DNA from: Bacteroidota bacterium
Lineage (GTDB): Bacteria > Bacteroidota > Bacteroidia > Bacteroidales > JAADJA01
Length of the DNA: 64,000 nt
Assembly (NCBI GenBank): GCA_020444515.1
Contig: JAHLKX010000003.1
Coordinates: 62,001-126,000, forward strand
Direction: 5' to 3'
In this document: in pieces, positions 1 to 7,085 of the stretch
How the letters are laid out: every line of letters begins with the position of its first letter
How positions within the stretch are numbered: the first letter of the stretch is position 1
Notes under the pieces: generated by a model
Databases searched by the model: none
What the model saw: only the letters and a program-made list of their open reading frames with translations
What the model was told of the DNA's origin: nothing
Made by a program: the position numbers and the translations under genes

Positions 1-96
1 TGCCTTGATCGTACCTTCTTTTGAAAATTGCCGGAGATTGACTTCGTATATGGTGTTGCCTGCCACCCAGGCGGGGGTTTTTATTTTTCGCTGCAT
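1..96 (-). CDS. alpha-amylase family glycoside hydrolase, N-terminus only (partial)
   Basis: The minus strand opens with ATG at 96 and reads 32 codons to the window edge without a stop. The visible residues include WVAGNTIYEVNLRQFSKEGT, which is the usual first strand of GH13 alpha-amylase-family enzymes (W-x-x-x-x-x-IYEVN-x-RQ). No signal peptide precedes it, so this form looks cytoplasmic. It lies about 30 bases downstream of the toxin gene on the same strand and extends the carbohydrate theme of the region to its right. The catalytic residues lie outside the window, so the exact specificity cannot be told. Confidence 0.7.
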   Translation of the reverse strand, partial: MQRKIKTPAWVAGNTIYEVNLRQFSKEGTIKA

Positions 97-100
97 GGTT

Positions 101-118
101 ATAAGAATGGTTTCTTAT
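101..118. repeat. inverted repeat just upstream of the amylase start
   Basis: ATAAGAA (101-107) and TTCTTAT (112-118) are perfect 7-base arms around a 4-base loop. The repeat sits 5 bases upstream of the amylase ATG on the minus strand and has no U-run, so it is not a standard terminator. It could be a small operator or an RNA hairpin near the ribosome site. This is visible in sequence; the function is a guess. Confidence 0.35.
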
Positions 119-126
119 TGATAATT

Positions 127-459
127 TTAATATTTTAAAATATCATTTAGAGTCCGCTTTATCTGCACAAGTTCTGCTTCTGCTATTTTACCAATTTTCT
201 TCGACAAGCGCTCCTTCGATATGGACCTGATCTGAAAAATCAGCACCTCTGATTTTTCAGACAATCCATTCATTTCATTTGGTTCAAGAATTACGTTTCC
301 TTTGTAGGCTTTTATTTTGCTGGTTAAAGGACAGGCAATTACAATTGGAAGATATTTATTAAGCATATTCCCACTAATGATGACAACAGGGCGAAACCCT
401 TTCTGTTCGCTTCCTTTCACTGGATTCAAATCTGCCAACCAGATTTCACACTGTTTCAT
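127..459 (-). CDS. MazF/PemK-family toxin (mRNA interferase)
   Basis: This 110-residue protein has the compact MazF/PemK SH3-like barrel pattern: an EIWLADLNP opening near residue 5, then KGSEQKGFRPVVIIS near residues 16-30 and CPLTSK near 43-48. Members of this family are ribosome-independent endoribonucleases that cut mRNA at short sequences. The length matches the usual 105-120 residues. The start overlaps the last 14 bases of the antitoxin gene upstream, which is the normal coupled order (antitoxin first). Cleavage specificity cannot be read from sequence. The family call is secure; activity is inferred. Confidence 0.88.
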   Translation of the reverse strand: MKQCEIWLADLNPVKGSEQKGFRPVVIISGNMLNKYLPIVIACPLTSKIKAYKGNVILEPNEMNGLSEKSEVLIFQIRSISKERLSKKIGKIAEAELVQIKRTLNDILKY

Positions 460-688
460 CTTCGAGTTGTTTCAGGTAGTCTGACATTCCTTCTTCTGCC
501 AGGGTTATAATATCTTGATCATGCGCAGCCTGACTGTATGATTTGATATATTCCGCACGAATAAGTTGATCAAGATAAATCTTTAATGCCTTTTCGATGA
601 TTTTATTTTTTGGCATCGCCAGTTTTCCCGACATTTCATTGAGTTGCTCAATGATGTCATCCGGTAAGGTGCTTGTGAATGTAGTCAT
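446..688 (-). CDS. ribbon-helix-helix antitoxin
   Basis: An 80-residue protein with an N-terminal ribbon-helix-helix (CopG/MetJ-like) DNA-binding fold: a short strand TFTSTLPDDI followed by two helices (EQLNEMSGKLAM and KNKIIEKALKIYLDQL). The acidic C-terminal part (about residues 50-80) would wrap the MazF-like toxin. It is the first gene of the pair and overlaps the toxin by 14 bases, so the two are translated together. RHH antitoxins usually repress their own promoter; the candidate promoter at 714-745 has repeated ATATTTG units that could be the operator. The pairing is strongly supported by size, order and overlap. Confidence 0.85.
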   Translation of the reverse strand: MTTFTSTLPDDIIEQLNEMSGKLAMPKNKIIEKALKIYLDQLIRAEYIKSYSQAAHDQDIITLAEEGMSDYLKQLEDETV

Positions 689-713
689 GTTTTCAAATTA
701 TATTTATCATTCG

Positions 714-745
714 CAAATATAATATACAAATATGAATTTTACAAC
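714..745 (-). promoter_or_regulatory. candidate promoter of the toxin-antitoxin operon
   Basis: On the minus strand TATATTTG (721 to 714) fits the Bacteroidota -7 consensus TAnnTTTG, with GTTG (745 to 742) 20 bases upstream in the -33 place. The antitoxin ATG follows 25 bases later. The unit ATATTTG also occurs at 727-733, so the promoter overlaps a short direct repeat that may bind the antitoxin. Confidence 0.5.
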
Positions 746-768
746 TATCATCAATCAATATAAGGAAA

Positions 769-1410
769 CTATGCCTTTACCACCGCATAATCCTTTGTCA
801 CGATCAGGTCGGCTCGAGGTTTCAGGGCGCTCACCATTTTATGTTCCTGGCCCAGTGTAGCCCAACGGACTTCATCCATCACCTCTTTTCCGCGGGCATC
901 TTTGGTGTGTTTTTCCTTTGTTTCGAGATAGGTTAAATCGATGAATACGGCCAGGTCAACGCCTTCTGTTTTGATGGCATATAAACCATCTACGATCAAC
1001 ATATCCACCGTGCTGAAATCGGTGATCAGCCGGTCGATTTGTTCGGTGACCAGATCCACGCAGGGCATCTCAGATTTACGGCCATTTTTAAAATCGTCGA
1101 TCACCCGGTAAATGTCATCCCACAAGTATTCATTGTAACCCACTACATTTTCAATTCCCTGTTCCATACGCCACTGACGGCGTTTCAATGGATCGGTATT
1201 GTAAAAATTATCGATGTGCAAGGGCTTGGCAAAAATGCCGTGTTTACGCAGTCCTTTGGCAATTACATGCGCCAGTTCAGATTTTCCTGATCCTGATTCC
1301 CCGGAGATGGCAATCATCATTTTATCTTTCTTCTGCTCAAGAATCCTTTCAATAATTGCCTCACCGGCCCGCTTATGCTTATCCTGGATGAGTAATACGT
1401 CTCCTAACAT
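769..1410 (-). CDS. uridine-kinase-like P-loop kinase (copy 1)
   Basis: A 213-residue P-loop NTPase with Walker A GESGSGKS at residues 37-44, a substrate-site motif HIDNFYN near 65-71, and a hydrophobic strand ending in MLIVDGLYAIK near 137-147, the pattern of the uridine kinase/phosphoribulokinase family. It probably phosphorylates a small molecule in the cytoplasm, but the substrate is unknown. It is the last gene of a minus-strand run (TreS-like, GH65 fusion, copy 2, copy 1) with gaps of 9, 20 and 11 bases, so it is probably co-transcribed with sugar phosphorolysis genes. A sugar or nucleoside substrate is therefore a reasonable inference. It is clearly paralogous to the next gene. Confidence 0.75.
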   Translation of the reverse strand: MLGDVLLIQDKHKRAGEAIIERILEQKKDKMMIAISGESGSGKSELAHVIAKGLRKHGIFAKPLHIDNFYNTDPLKRRQWRMEQGIENVVGYNEYLWDDIYRVIDDFKNGRKSEMPCVDLVTEQIDRLITDFSTVDMLIVDGLYAIKTEGVDLAVFIDLTYLETKEKHTKDARGKEVMDEVRWATLGQEHKMVSALKPRADLIVTKDYAVVKA

Positions 1411-1421
1411 AATATTTGTGT

Positions 1422-2069
1422 TTATAAATGATACATATTTAGGGAGGTATCCAAATCTACATAATAATTGGCTTCATCCTTGATTGATTTGATCACCTCA
1501 TGTTCTCGCTGGAGAACCTTTAATCGCCACTCATCCATTTCCTCCATATCTTTCCTTATTTGAAGATCTGTTGTTTGTTTATAGCTCACTTCAATAAATA
1601 TTCTAAGGTCCGCTTCTTTTACTTTGATGCTGTAAAGTCCGTTTATAATGAGCAATTCAATTTCACTAAAATCAGTGGTCAATCGGTCGATCTGATTGGA
1701 GATCACATCCCCATAGGGCATTTCAGAAACTGATCCAGCTTTAAAATTGCGGATTACCCGTTCAATGGTTTTCCAGTCATACTCATTGTAGCCTATGCTT
1801 TTTACCCCATGTTTTTGTCGCCACGCCCTTCGCTCCAATGGAGGAATTTTGTAAAAGCTATCCATGTTAATAATTTTACTGCGGATTCCCTTTTTACGCA
1901 GCAATCGACCCAGCACATGTGAAATTTCCGACTTCCCGGATTCTGATTCACCCGAAACCGCGATAATATATTTGTCTGTGCGCTCTTCCACCACCTTTTC
2001 AAAAATGGTCTGCGCTGTCGACTCATGATGCTTATTGATAAATAATACGTCTTCTTTCATTTTTGACAT
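1422..2069 (-). CDS. uridine-kinase-like P-loop kinase (copy 2, divergent)
   Basis: A 215-residue paralogue of the neighbouring kinase. It shares the order Walker A (GESESGKS, residues 40-47), a D-x-FY motif (NMDSFYK), GYNEYDW and NQIDRLTTDF. Two places differ. The Walker A loop has Glu instead of Gly in its middle, still fitting GxxxxGKS, and the Walker-B-like strand ends LLIINGLYSIK, with Asn where copy 1 has Asp. Copy 2 may thus use another substrate, be weaker, or form a heterodimer with copy 1. An internal ATG at 2060 is an alternative start. Its place directly after the GH65 fusion (20 bases) supports a shared transcript. Confidence 0.72.
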   Translation of the reverse strand: MSKMKEDVLFINKHHESTAQTIFEKVVEERTDKYIIAVSGESESGKSEISHVLGRLLRKKGIRSKIINMDSFYKIPPLERRAWRQKHGVKSIGYNEYDWKTIERVIRNFKAGSVSEMPYGDVISNQIDRLTTDFSEIELLIINGLYSIKVKEADLRIFIEVSYKQTTDLQIRKDMEEMDEWRLKVLQREHEVIKSIKDEANYYVDLDTSLNMYHL

Positions 2070-2089
2070 TACAAAATTTGGTGTCGAAC

Positions 2090-5000
2090 CTATCTTTTCA
2101 TTTTATAAAGACGACCATTCTCAATGGATATTTTCTCTCCCTGGATTTCAACCTCCGAAAATTCTTTATCTTTTGCATCGAAATGGAGTGAAATTTCAGT
2201 TTGATCGATGATTAAATGATATTCAATACCTTTAAAAGTAAAGCTAAATGAGATTGAACGCCAGTGTTTTGGCATATTTGGATTGATTCTCACAAGATCA
2301 CCCCTTAAATCAACCCCGGCAAAAGATTGCAATGCAATAAGCACAGTACCCGCCATCACACCTGCGTGAATGCCTTCACCGGTGGTTCCTCCCTGAACAT
2401 CCGCAAAGTCACTGGTGAGCGCATCACTGTATAATTCCCAACTTAACTGATCATCATCAATCATATTGGCTAACTGTGCATGCACCACACGGCTGAGCGT
2501 TGAGCCATGTGAAGTGCGGGCAAGGTAATAGGCAAGATTCTTTGCAAGGTAATCTTCAGATAAAGCATAACCCAGCTCTTTCAAAATACCGGTCACGGTA
2601 TCTTCATTCAGGTTGTAAAACAGTTGCAATGTATCGGCCTGTTTGGCGACCTTATAGTCATCAGCAGATTTTCCCTCGGCTTTCAGCAAGCGATCCATCC
2701 GGTATATATTGCCGTATTTTTGCCGGTAATAATCCCAATCCAGTTCCAGTAGTTCAAAATAACCATCATATTGAGCAAGGACATCGTCTTTGATCACAAT
2801 ATTCAGACTGGAGGAAATCTGCTTCCATTTCTCCAATTCTTCGATTGATAAAGAGATTTTTGAAAGTACTTTTGCTTTTTGCTCAAGGCTCAGTTTATCA
2901 AGTATTTCAAATGCCTTGTCCATGGCCCAAACCACCATGATATTGGTATAGGTATTGTCTTTCAACCCTCCCTCACTGGAGCCGGGATACTTCTCGTGAA
3001 ACTCATCAGGCCCCATTACATATTTGATAGAATACCGGCCGGTATTTTCATCCTTGATGGCTTTACTGGCCCAAAAACGACAAATGTCGAGGAACATTTC
3101 AGCACCATAATTTGCCAGAAAATCCAAATCGTTGGTAGCATGAACATATTGCCAGGTATTATAGGCTACTGCCAAAGAAACATGTCGCTGAAAAGAGCTG
3201 TAGTCGGGTCCCCATTTACCGGTGAGAGGATTCAAATGAACCACCTGTGTTTCTTCCCGGCCATCGCTGCCACTTTGCCATGGAAACATCGCACCTTCGA
3301 AGCCATGCTCCCTGGCATATGCCCGGGCTGCTTCCAAACGCCGGTAGCGATACATCAGCGTCGATTTTGTCACTTCAGGAAAATGAAGATTGTACAAAGG
3401 CAGGATGAAAAGTTCATCCCAGAAAATATGTCCGCGATAGGCTTCACCATGAAGTCCTCTGGCTGTGATGCTTGCATCATATTTTATACTATGTGGAGAC
3501 AAGGAAGCAAAAAGGTGATAAAGGTGCATTCTGAGCAATTTCTGAGCCAGTCGGTCACCTTCAATTTTCACATCCACTTTATCCCAAATTCTTTTCCAGG
3601 CATTGGCGCTATCTGCCACAAGTGATTCAAAGGAATCATTCGTACTTAAAACTTTTTTGGCATCCTCCAGGGGATCTTGACTATCCCACTTTTGGGATGA
3701 ATAAATCGACACCATTTTTTCAAAACCAAAAGTCTCCCCTTTTATACCATCGTATTCAAAGCTTGCAATGGCCTTACCGGCCTCAGTCGCATGCCTGATA
3801 GAAAGATCAGGCTGCATATGCAATCGAGCAGCTACAACCACATCGATGGCAGATTGCGTGGTTTGTACTTTCACCCAAAAGCGGTTTTCATGAGCTCCTT
3901 GTTCAACTGGTTTTAAGTGTTGCTGATTCAGATCGCGGTAACGCACTACACCATCATTGATGATCGCTCCATTGATCATCGATTGCACCTTAATGTTCTC
4001 ACTGTGATCCAGTGGTGTAATTTTATAAGAAAGGGCCGTTTTATGCGGATCAGCCATAGAAGCCATGCGGTGAGACTCAATACGGGTTTGTCGGCCTCTG
4101 CTATCTCTCAGGATCATTTCCCGATGTAACACCCCGGTTTTAAAATCGAGGTTGCGGGCAATTTTAATGATCTCTGATTTATTCGGATCCAGTTCTTCCG
4201 CTCCTATCCAGACTTTAATCGATAACCAGTTCGGACAGTTGACAAAATCTTCATTCTCAACCTCTCGATCAGCTACCTTGCTGGTCAGACGATTATAAAG
4301 TCCGGCCATATAAGTACCGGGATAATTTGTATCACCGGCATCGATCTCTTCCATGGCCCCTCGAACGCCAATGTATCCGTTACCAATTGTCAGCAATGTT
4401 TCTCTCGTTTTTTCCTTTCCTGGGACATAGTCGGAATAAGAAATACTCCAGTTATCTTTATCAAGTCCAGACTCGAACCAATCTACGATGCCATCAAATC
4501 CAATTTCTGAAATATCAGTAACGACGATATCGGCACCATTGGTTTTTAATTCCTTTTCGTTATCCTCGCGGGCAATGCCCAGGACCAAACCAAAGTTTCC
4601 CTTTGATCCGGCCTGCACTCCCGAAACTGCATCTTCTACCACAACTGCTTTGTCATAAGGAACTCCCATATTATCAGCAGCCGTTGTAAAAATATCAGGC
4701 TCCGGCTTGCCGTGCAATCCAATCTCAGCCGAAACAATCCCATCCACACGTGTTTCAAAAAGATCGAGCAGTCCGGCTGCTTCCAATACACCTTTACAGT
4801 TTTTACTGGAAGAGGCAACCCCTACATGGATTCCTTCTTCCTTTAATCTTTTAATAAGTTCAACAGTCGATTCATACACCTCAACGCCATCCCGCTCGAG
4901 CACTTCATTGAATGCTTGATTCTTTCTGTTGCCAAGTCCGCAAATAGTTTCTTTGCCAGGATCATCTGAAGGATCACCAAATGGCAGACTGATATTACGG

Positions 5001-5227
5001 GATTGCAAGAATGACTCTACCCCTTTGTAGCGCGGTTTACCATCAACATAGGGCAGATAATCTTTTTCATGACTGAACTCTGTAAATTTTTCACCGGTTT
5101 TATTTGCATGTTCATGCAAATATTCATCGAACATTTTTTTCCATGCTGCACTATGGACAAGAGCAGTTTGAGTAATCACCCCATCAAGATCAAAAATGAC
5201 GGCGTTGAATTTATAATTCGACATCAT
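2090..5227 (-). CDS. beta-phosphoglucomutase (HAD) fused to GH65 disaccharide phosphorylase
   Basis: This 1045-residue protein joins two enzymes. Residues 1-250 are a HAD-type beta-phosphoglucomutase with the nucleophile motif FDLDGV (Asp13, Asp15) and a late ED motif (VVVEDAVSG near 196). From about 258 on it is a GH65 enzyme: N-terminal beta-sandwich to about 530, an (alpha/alpha)6 barrel with the catalytic-acid motif GPDEFHE (Glu742), and a C-terminal sheet. GH65 phosphorylases split maltose, trehalose or kojibiose with phosphate into glucose and beta-glucose-1-phosphate, which the HAD domain would turn into glucose-6-phosphate. The neighbouring TreS-like gene makes maltose the most likely substrate. 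Similar HAD and GH65 pairs are known as separate genes in other bacteria. Specificity is inferred from context. Confidence 0.85.
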   Translation of the reverse strand: MMSNYKFNAVIFDLDGVITQTALVHSAAWKKMFDEYLHEHANKTGEKFTEFSHEKDYLPYVDGKPRYKGVESFLQSRNISLPFGDPSDDPGKETICGLGNRKNQAFNEVLERDGVEVYESTVELIKRLKEEGIHVGVASSSKNCKGVLEAAGLLDLFETRVDGIVSAEIGLHGKPEPDIFTTAADNMGVPYDKAVVVEDAVSGVQAGSKGNFGLVLGIAREDNEKELKTNGADIVVTDISEIGFDGIVDWFESGLDKDNWSISYSDYVPGKEKTRETLLTIGNGYIGVRGAMEEIDAGDTNYPGTYMAGLYNRLTSKVADREVENEDFVNCPNWLSIKVWIGAEELDPNKSEIIKIARNLDFKTGVLHREMILRDSRGRQTRIESHRMASMADPHKTALSYKITPLDHSENIKVQSMINGAIINDGVVRYRDLNQQHLKPVEQGAHENRFWVKVQTTQSAIDVVVAARLHMQPDLSIRHATEAGKAIASFEYDGIKGETFGFEKMVSIYSSQKWDSQDPLEDAKKVLSTNDSFESLVADSANAWKRIWDKVDVKIEGDRLAQKLLRMHLYHLFASLSPHSIKYDASITARGLHGEAYRGHIFWDELFILPLYNLHFPEVTKSTLMYRYRRLEAARAYAREHGFEGAMFPWQSGSDGREETQVVHLNPLTGKWGPDYSSFQRHVSLAVAYNTWQYVHATNDLDFLANYGAEMFLDICRFWASKAIKDENTGRYSIKYVMGPDEFHEKYPGSSEGGLKDNTYTNIMVVWAMDKAFEILDKLSLEQKAKVLSKISLSIEELEKWKQISSSLNIVIKDDVLAQYDGYFELLELDWDYYRQKYGNIYRMDRLLKAEGKSADDYKVAKQADTLQLFYNLNEDTVTGILKELGYALSEDYLAKNLAYYLARTSHGSTLSRVVHAQLANMIDDDQLSWELYSDALTSDFADVQGGTTGEGIHAGVMAGTVLIALQSFAGVDLRGDLVRINPNMPKHWRSISFSFTFKGIEYHLIIDQTEISLHFDAKDKEFSEVEIQGEKISIENGRLYKMKR

Positions 5228-5236
5228 AATGGAATT

Positions 5237-6964
5237 TTAATTTGATAAACGTATCCAAAGATATTCCAGAGGTTTCAGCATCAAATACCCCGGTTCTTTA
5301 CCCCTGACGATTGCTTTCCCAAGCAGGTCATTGAAACTCATATTTTTAAAAATAGGTGATTTGACCCAGAATTCCTGTTCACTTAAATTTTGAACGACCA
5401 GTACTTTTTCATTCTGATAACTTCGGACATAGGCCATTATCGCGGTAGCCGGCTGGTCATTAGCATCAGCCACTTCAATCCACGTTATATCTCCCCGGCC
5501 AAAACATTGGTAATTTTTGCGTGCATTCAATAGGGTCTTCACATTGTAATAAACCCTTCCCTGAAAGCTTGACGTATTGGCGAGTTTCTCTTCCACTTCA
5601 TGCCAGTTTATCCTGCCCCTAACCAAAAACCTGGTATCGTCTTTACCACTCAATTTGATCATCTTACTGTAGTAGTCATGATCATTCAATTTACCAAACT
5701 CATCACCATAATAAACAATCGGTGTTCCGGGCAGGCTGAGCATGATTGAAAAAGCCAAACCGATCTTTTGAGGATTGCGGTCCAGTAGTTCTGAAAGTCT
5801 TGCTGCCACCCCCTGTCCAAGTCTGAAGTCCCATTCGGGTTTTTTGCAATAATTATCATGAATATATTTTCTGTCTGCTTCAGAAACATAAACAAGCTCC
5901 AGGCTCAATTCATCATGACAGCGAAGGAATGTGAACCATTGTGCAGCTTCCGGAATAACAGGTGTTACTTTTGTACTTAAAATAGTTTGAACCGGTTCCT
6001 TGTCACTTGCAGCCAGGGATTTAAAAATTTGTGGCATGAGTGGGAAATGATAACCTGCATTGCATTCATCACCATCACCAAAATATTTAACCACTTCATT
6101 GGGACGTTGACAAGCTTCTGCAAGTAAAAGGGTGTGAGGGCGCACATAATCTACAACGCTCCTCATAAACTTAACGACGTGGTGCAGCATGGGATGATTT
6201 TCGCAAGTGGTGCCATCTTCCTTCCAAAGGTAAGGGATGGCATCTGCACGAAAACCGTCCACACCCTGGGTAAGCCAAAAAAGAAAATGTCGTGTCATCG
6301 CAAGCAATACTTCAGGATTACGATAGTTCAGGTCGGGTTGGAATTCAAAAAAGCGATGAAAATAATAGCTGTCTCCATCTTTTTTCCAATTGCTTTCCTC
6401 CAGACCTTCAAAGATAATGCGGGCTTCCTTATAAAGATTTGTATCTTTTGACCAAATATAATAATCACGATAAGGATTGTGTTCTGATTTACGCGACTCC
6501 TGAAACCAGGGATGTTCGTCAGATGTATGATTGATGGCAATATCAAAAATCACCTTTATCCCCCGATCATGCGCCTCCTTCAGGAATTCTCTGAACAATT
6601 TTCGCTGATCCTCCAATGAAGCATCATCGGGCAAACCCATTAAATCAGCGCGGATACGATCGTAATGACGTATATCAAATCCGGCATCTTTCATTGGAGA
6701 ATCAAGAATGGGCAATAGCCAAAGACAATTCACCCCCAAATCCTGTAAATAATCGAGTTTGCTTTTCAAACCGATAAAATCCTGGTTGAACAGGTCAACG
6801 TATAACGAATAAACAATGGCATCTTTAAACCATTCTGCTTGATGGGGCTTAAAGGATAACTGCTTTTTTGTGTTATCAATCTCCTCCATAAACTGATCCA
6901 ACGATTTCAGATCGTGATCCGGATAAAGTTTATTCCAATGTTTTAATAAATTCTTTTTTAGCAT
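5237..6964 (-). CDS. TreS-like trehalose synthase / GH13 maltose glucosyltransferase
   Basis: GH13 (alpha/beta)8 enzyme of 575 residues from the ATG at 6964. Catalytic residues are visible: nucleophile Asp241 in GVDGFRADAIPYL, acid/base Glu283 in LLLAEACQRP, and His350-Asp351 in FLRCHDELSLE. The stretch VKYFGDGDECNAGYHFPLMP closely follows trehalose synthases, which interconvert maltose and trehalose in the cytoplasm. The open frame extends upstream to a TTG at 7015, but that codon lies inside the likely promoter. A GAGGTG ribosome site sits 4 bases before the ATG at 6964, so this start is preferred. It heads the operon with the GH65 fusion (9-base gap). Other GH13 activities such as sucrose- or alpha-glucoside-hydrolysis cannot be excluded. 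Confidence 0.78.
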   Translation of the reverse strand: MLKKNLLKHWNKLYPDHDLKSLDQFMEEIDNTKKQLSFKPHQAEWFKDAIVYSLYVDLFNQDFIGLKSKLDYLQDLGVNCLWLLPILDSPMKDAGFDIRHYDRIRADLMGLPDDASLEDQRKLFREFLKEAHDRGIKVIFDIAINHTSDEHPWFQESRKSEHNPYRDYYIWSKDTNLYKEARIIFEGLEESNWKKDGDSYYFHRFFEFQPDLNYRNPEVLLAMTRHFLFWLTQGVDGFRADAIPYLWKEDGTTCENHPMLHHVVKFMRSVVDYVRPHTLLLAEACQRPNEVVKYFGDGDECNAGYHFPLMPQIFKSLAASDKEPVQTILSTKVTPVIPEAAQWFTFLRCHDELSLELVYVSEADRKYIHDNYCKKPEWDFRLGQGVAARLSELLDRNPQKIGLAFSIMLSLPGTPIVYYGDEFGKLNDHDYYSKMIKLSGKDDTRFLVRGRINWHEVEEKLANTSSFQGRVYYNVKTLLNARKNYQCFGRGDITWIEVADANDQPATAIMAYVRSYQNEKVLVVQNLSEQEFWVKSPIFKNMSFNDLLGKAIVRGKEPGYLMLKPLEYLWIRLSN

Positions 6965-6987
6965 GATGCACCTCAAATTTAACCTTG

Positions 6988-7015
6988 CAAAATTATGATT
7001 AAGATAACAATCCAA
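6988..7015 (-). promoter_or_regulatory. candidate promoter of the TreS-GH65-kinase operon
   Basis: TAATTTTG on the minus strand (6995 to 6988) matches TAnnTTTG exactly. TTG at 7015-7013 lies 17 bases upstream, slightly close for a -33 element. The start at 6964 would have a leader of about 20 bases containing the GAGGTG ribosome site. The promoter lies just downstream of the terminator at 7029-7060, so the operon is independent of the peptidase gene. Confidence 0.5.
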
Positions 7016-7028
7016 GGTTAATTTAACC

Positions 7029-7060
7029 TAAAAAAGAGCCACCCATTATGGATGGCTCTC
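7029..7060 (-). terminator. rho-independent terminator of the double C1 peptidase gene
   Basis: On the minus strand a hairpin with outer arms AGAGCC (7059-7054) and GGCTCT (7040-7035), extended inward with one mismatch, is followed directly by six U. It lies 26 bases after the peptidase stop codon. Confidence 0.85.
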
Positions 7061-7085
7061 CCTGCTTATTGTCTTATAAAAAGAT

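Noticed and set aside
2879..3625. 248-codon plus-strand open frame inside the GH65 gene
   Set aside because: It is antisense to a gene with clear catalytic motifs, has no recognisable domain, and looks like chance absence of stops.
6965..7015. Extra 17 residues at the start of the TreS-like protein (TTG at 7015)
   Set aside because: The segment overlaps a TAnnTTTG promoter element, and a GAGGTG ribosome site directly precedes the ATG at 6964.
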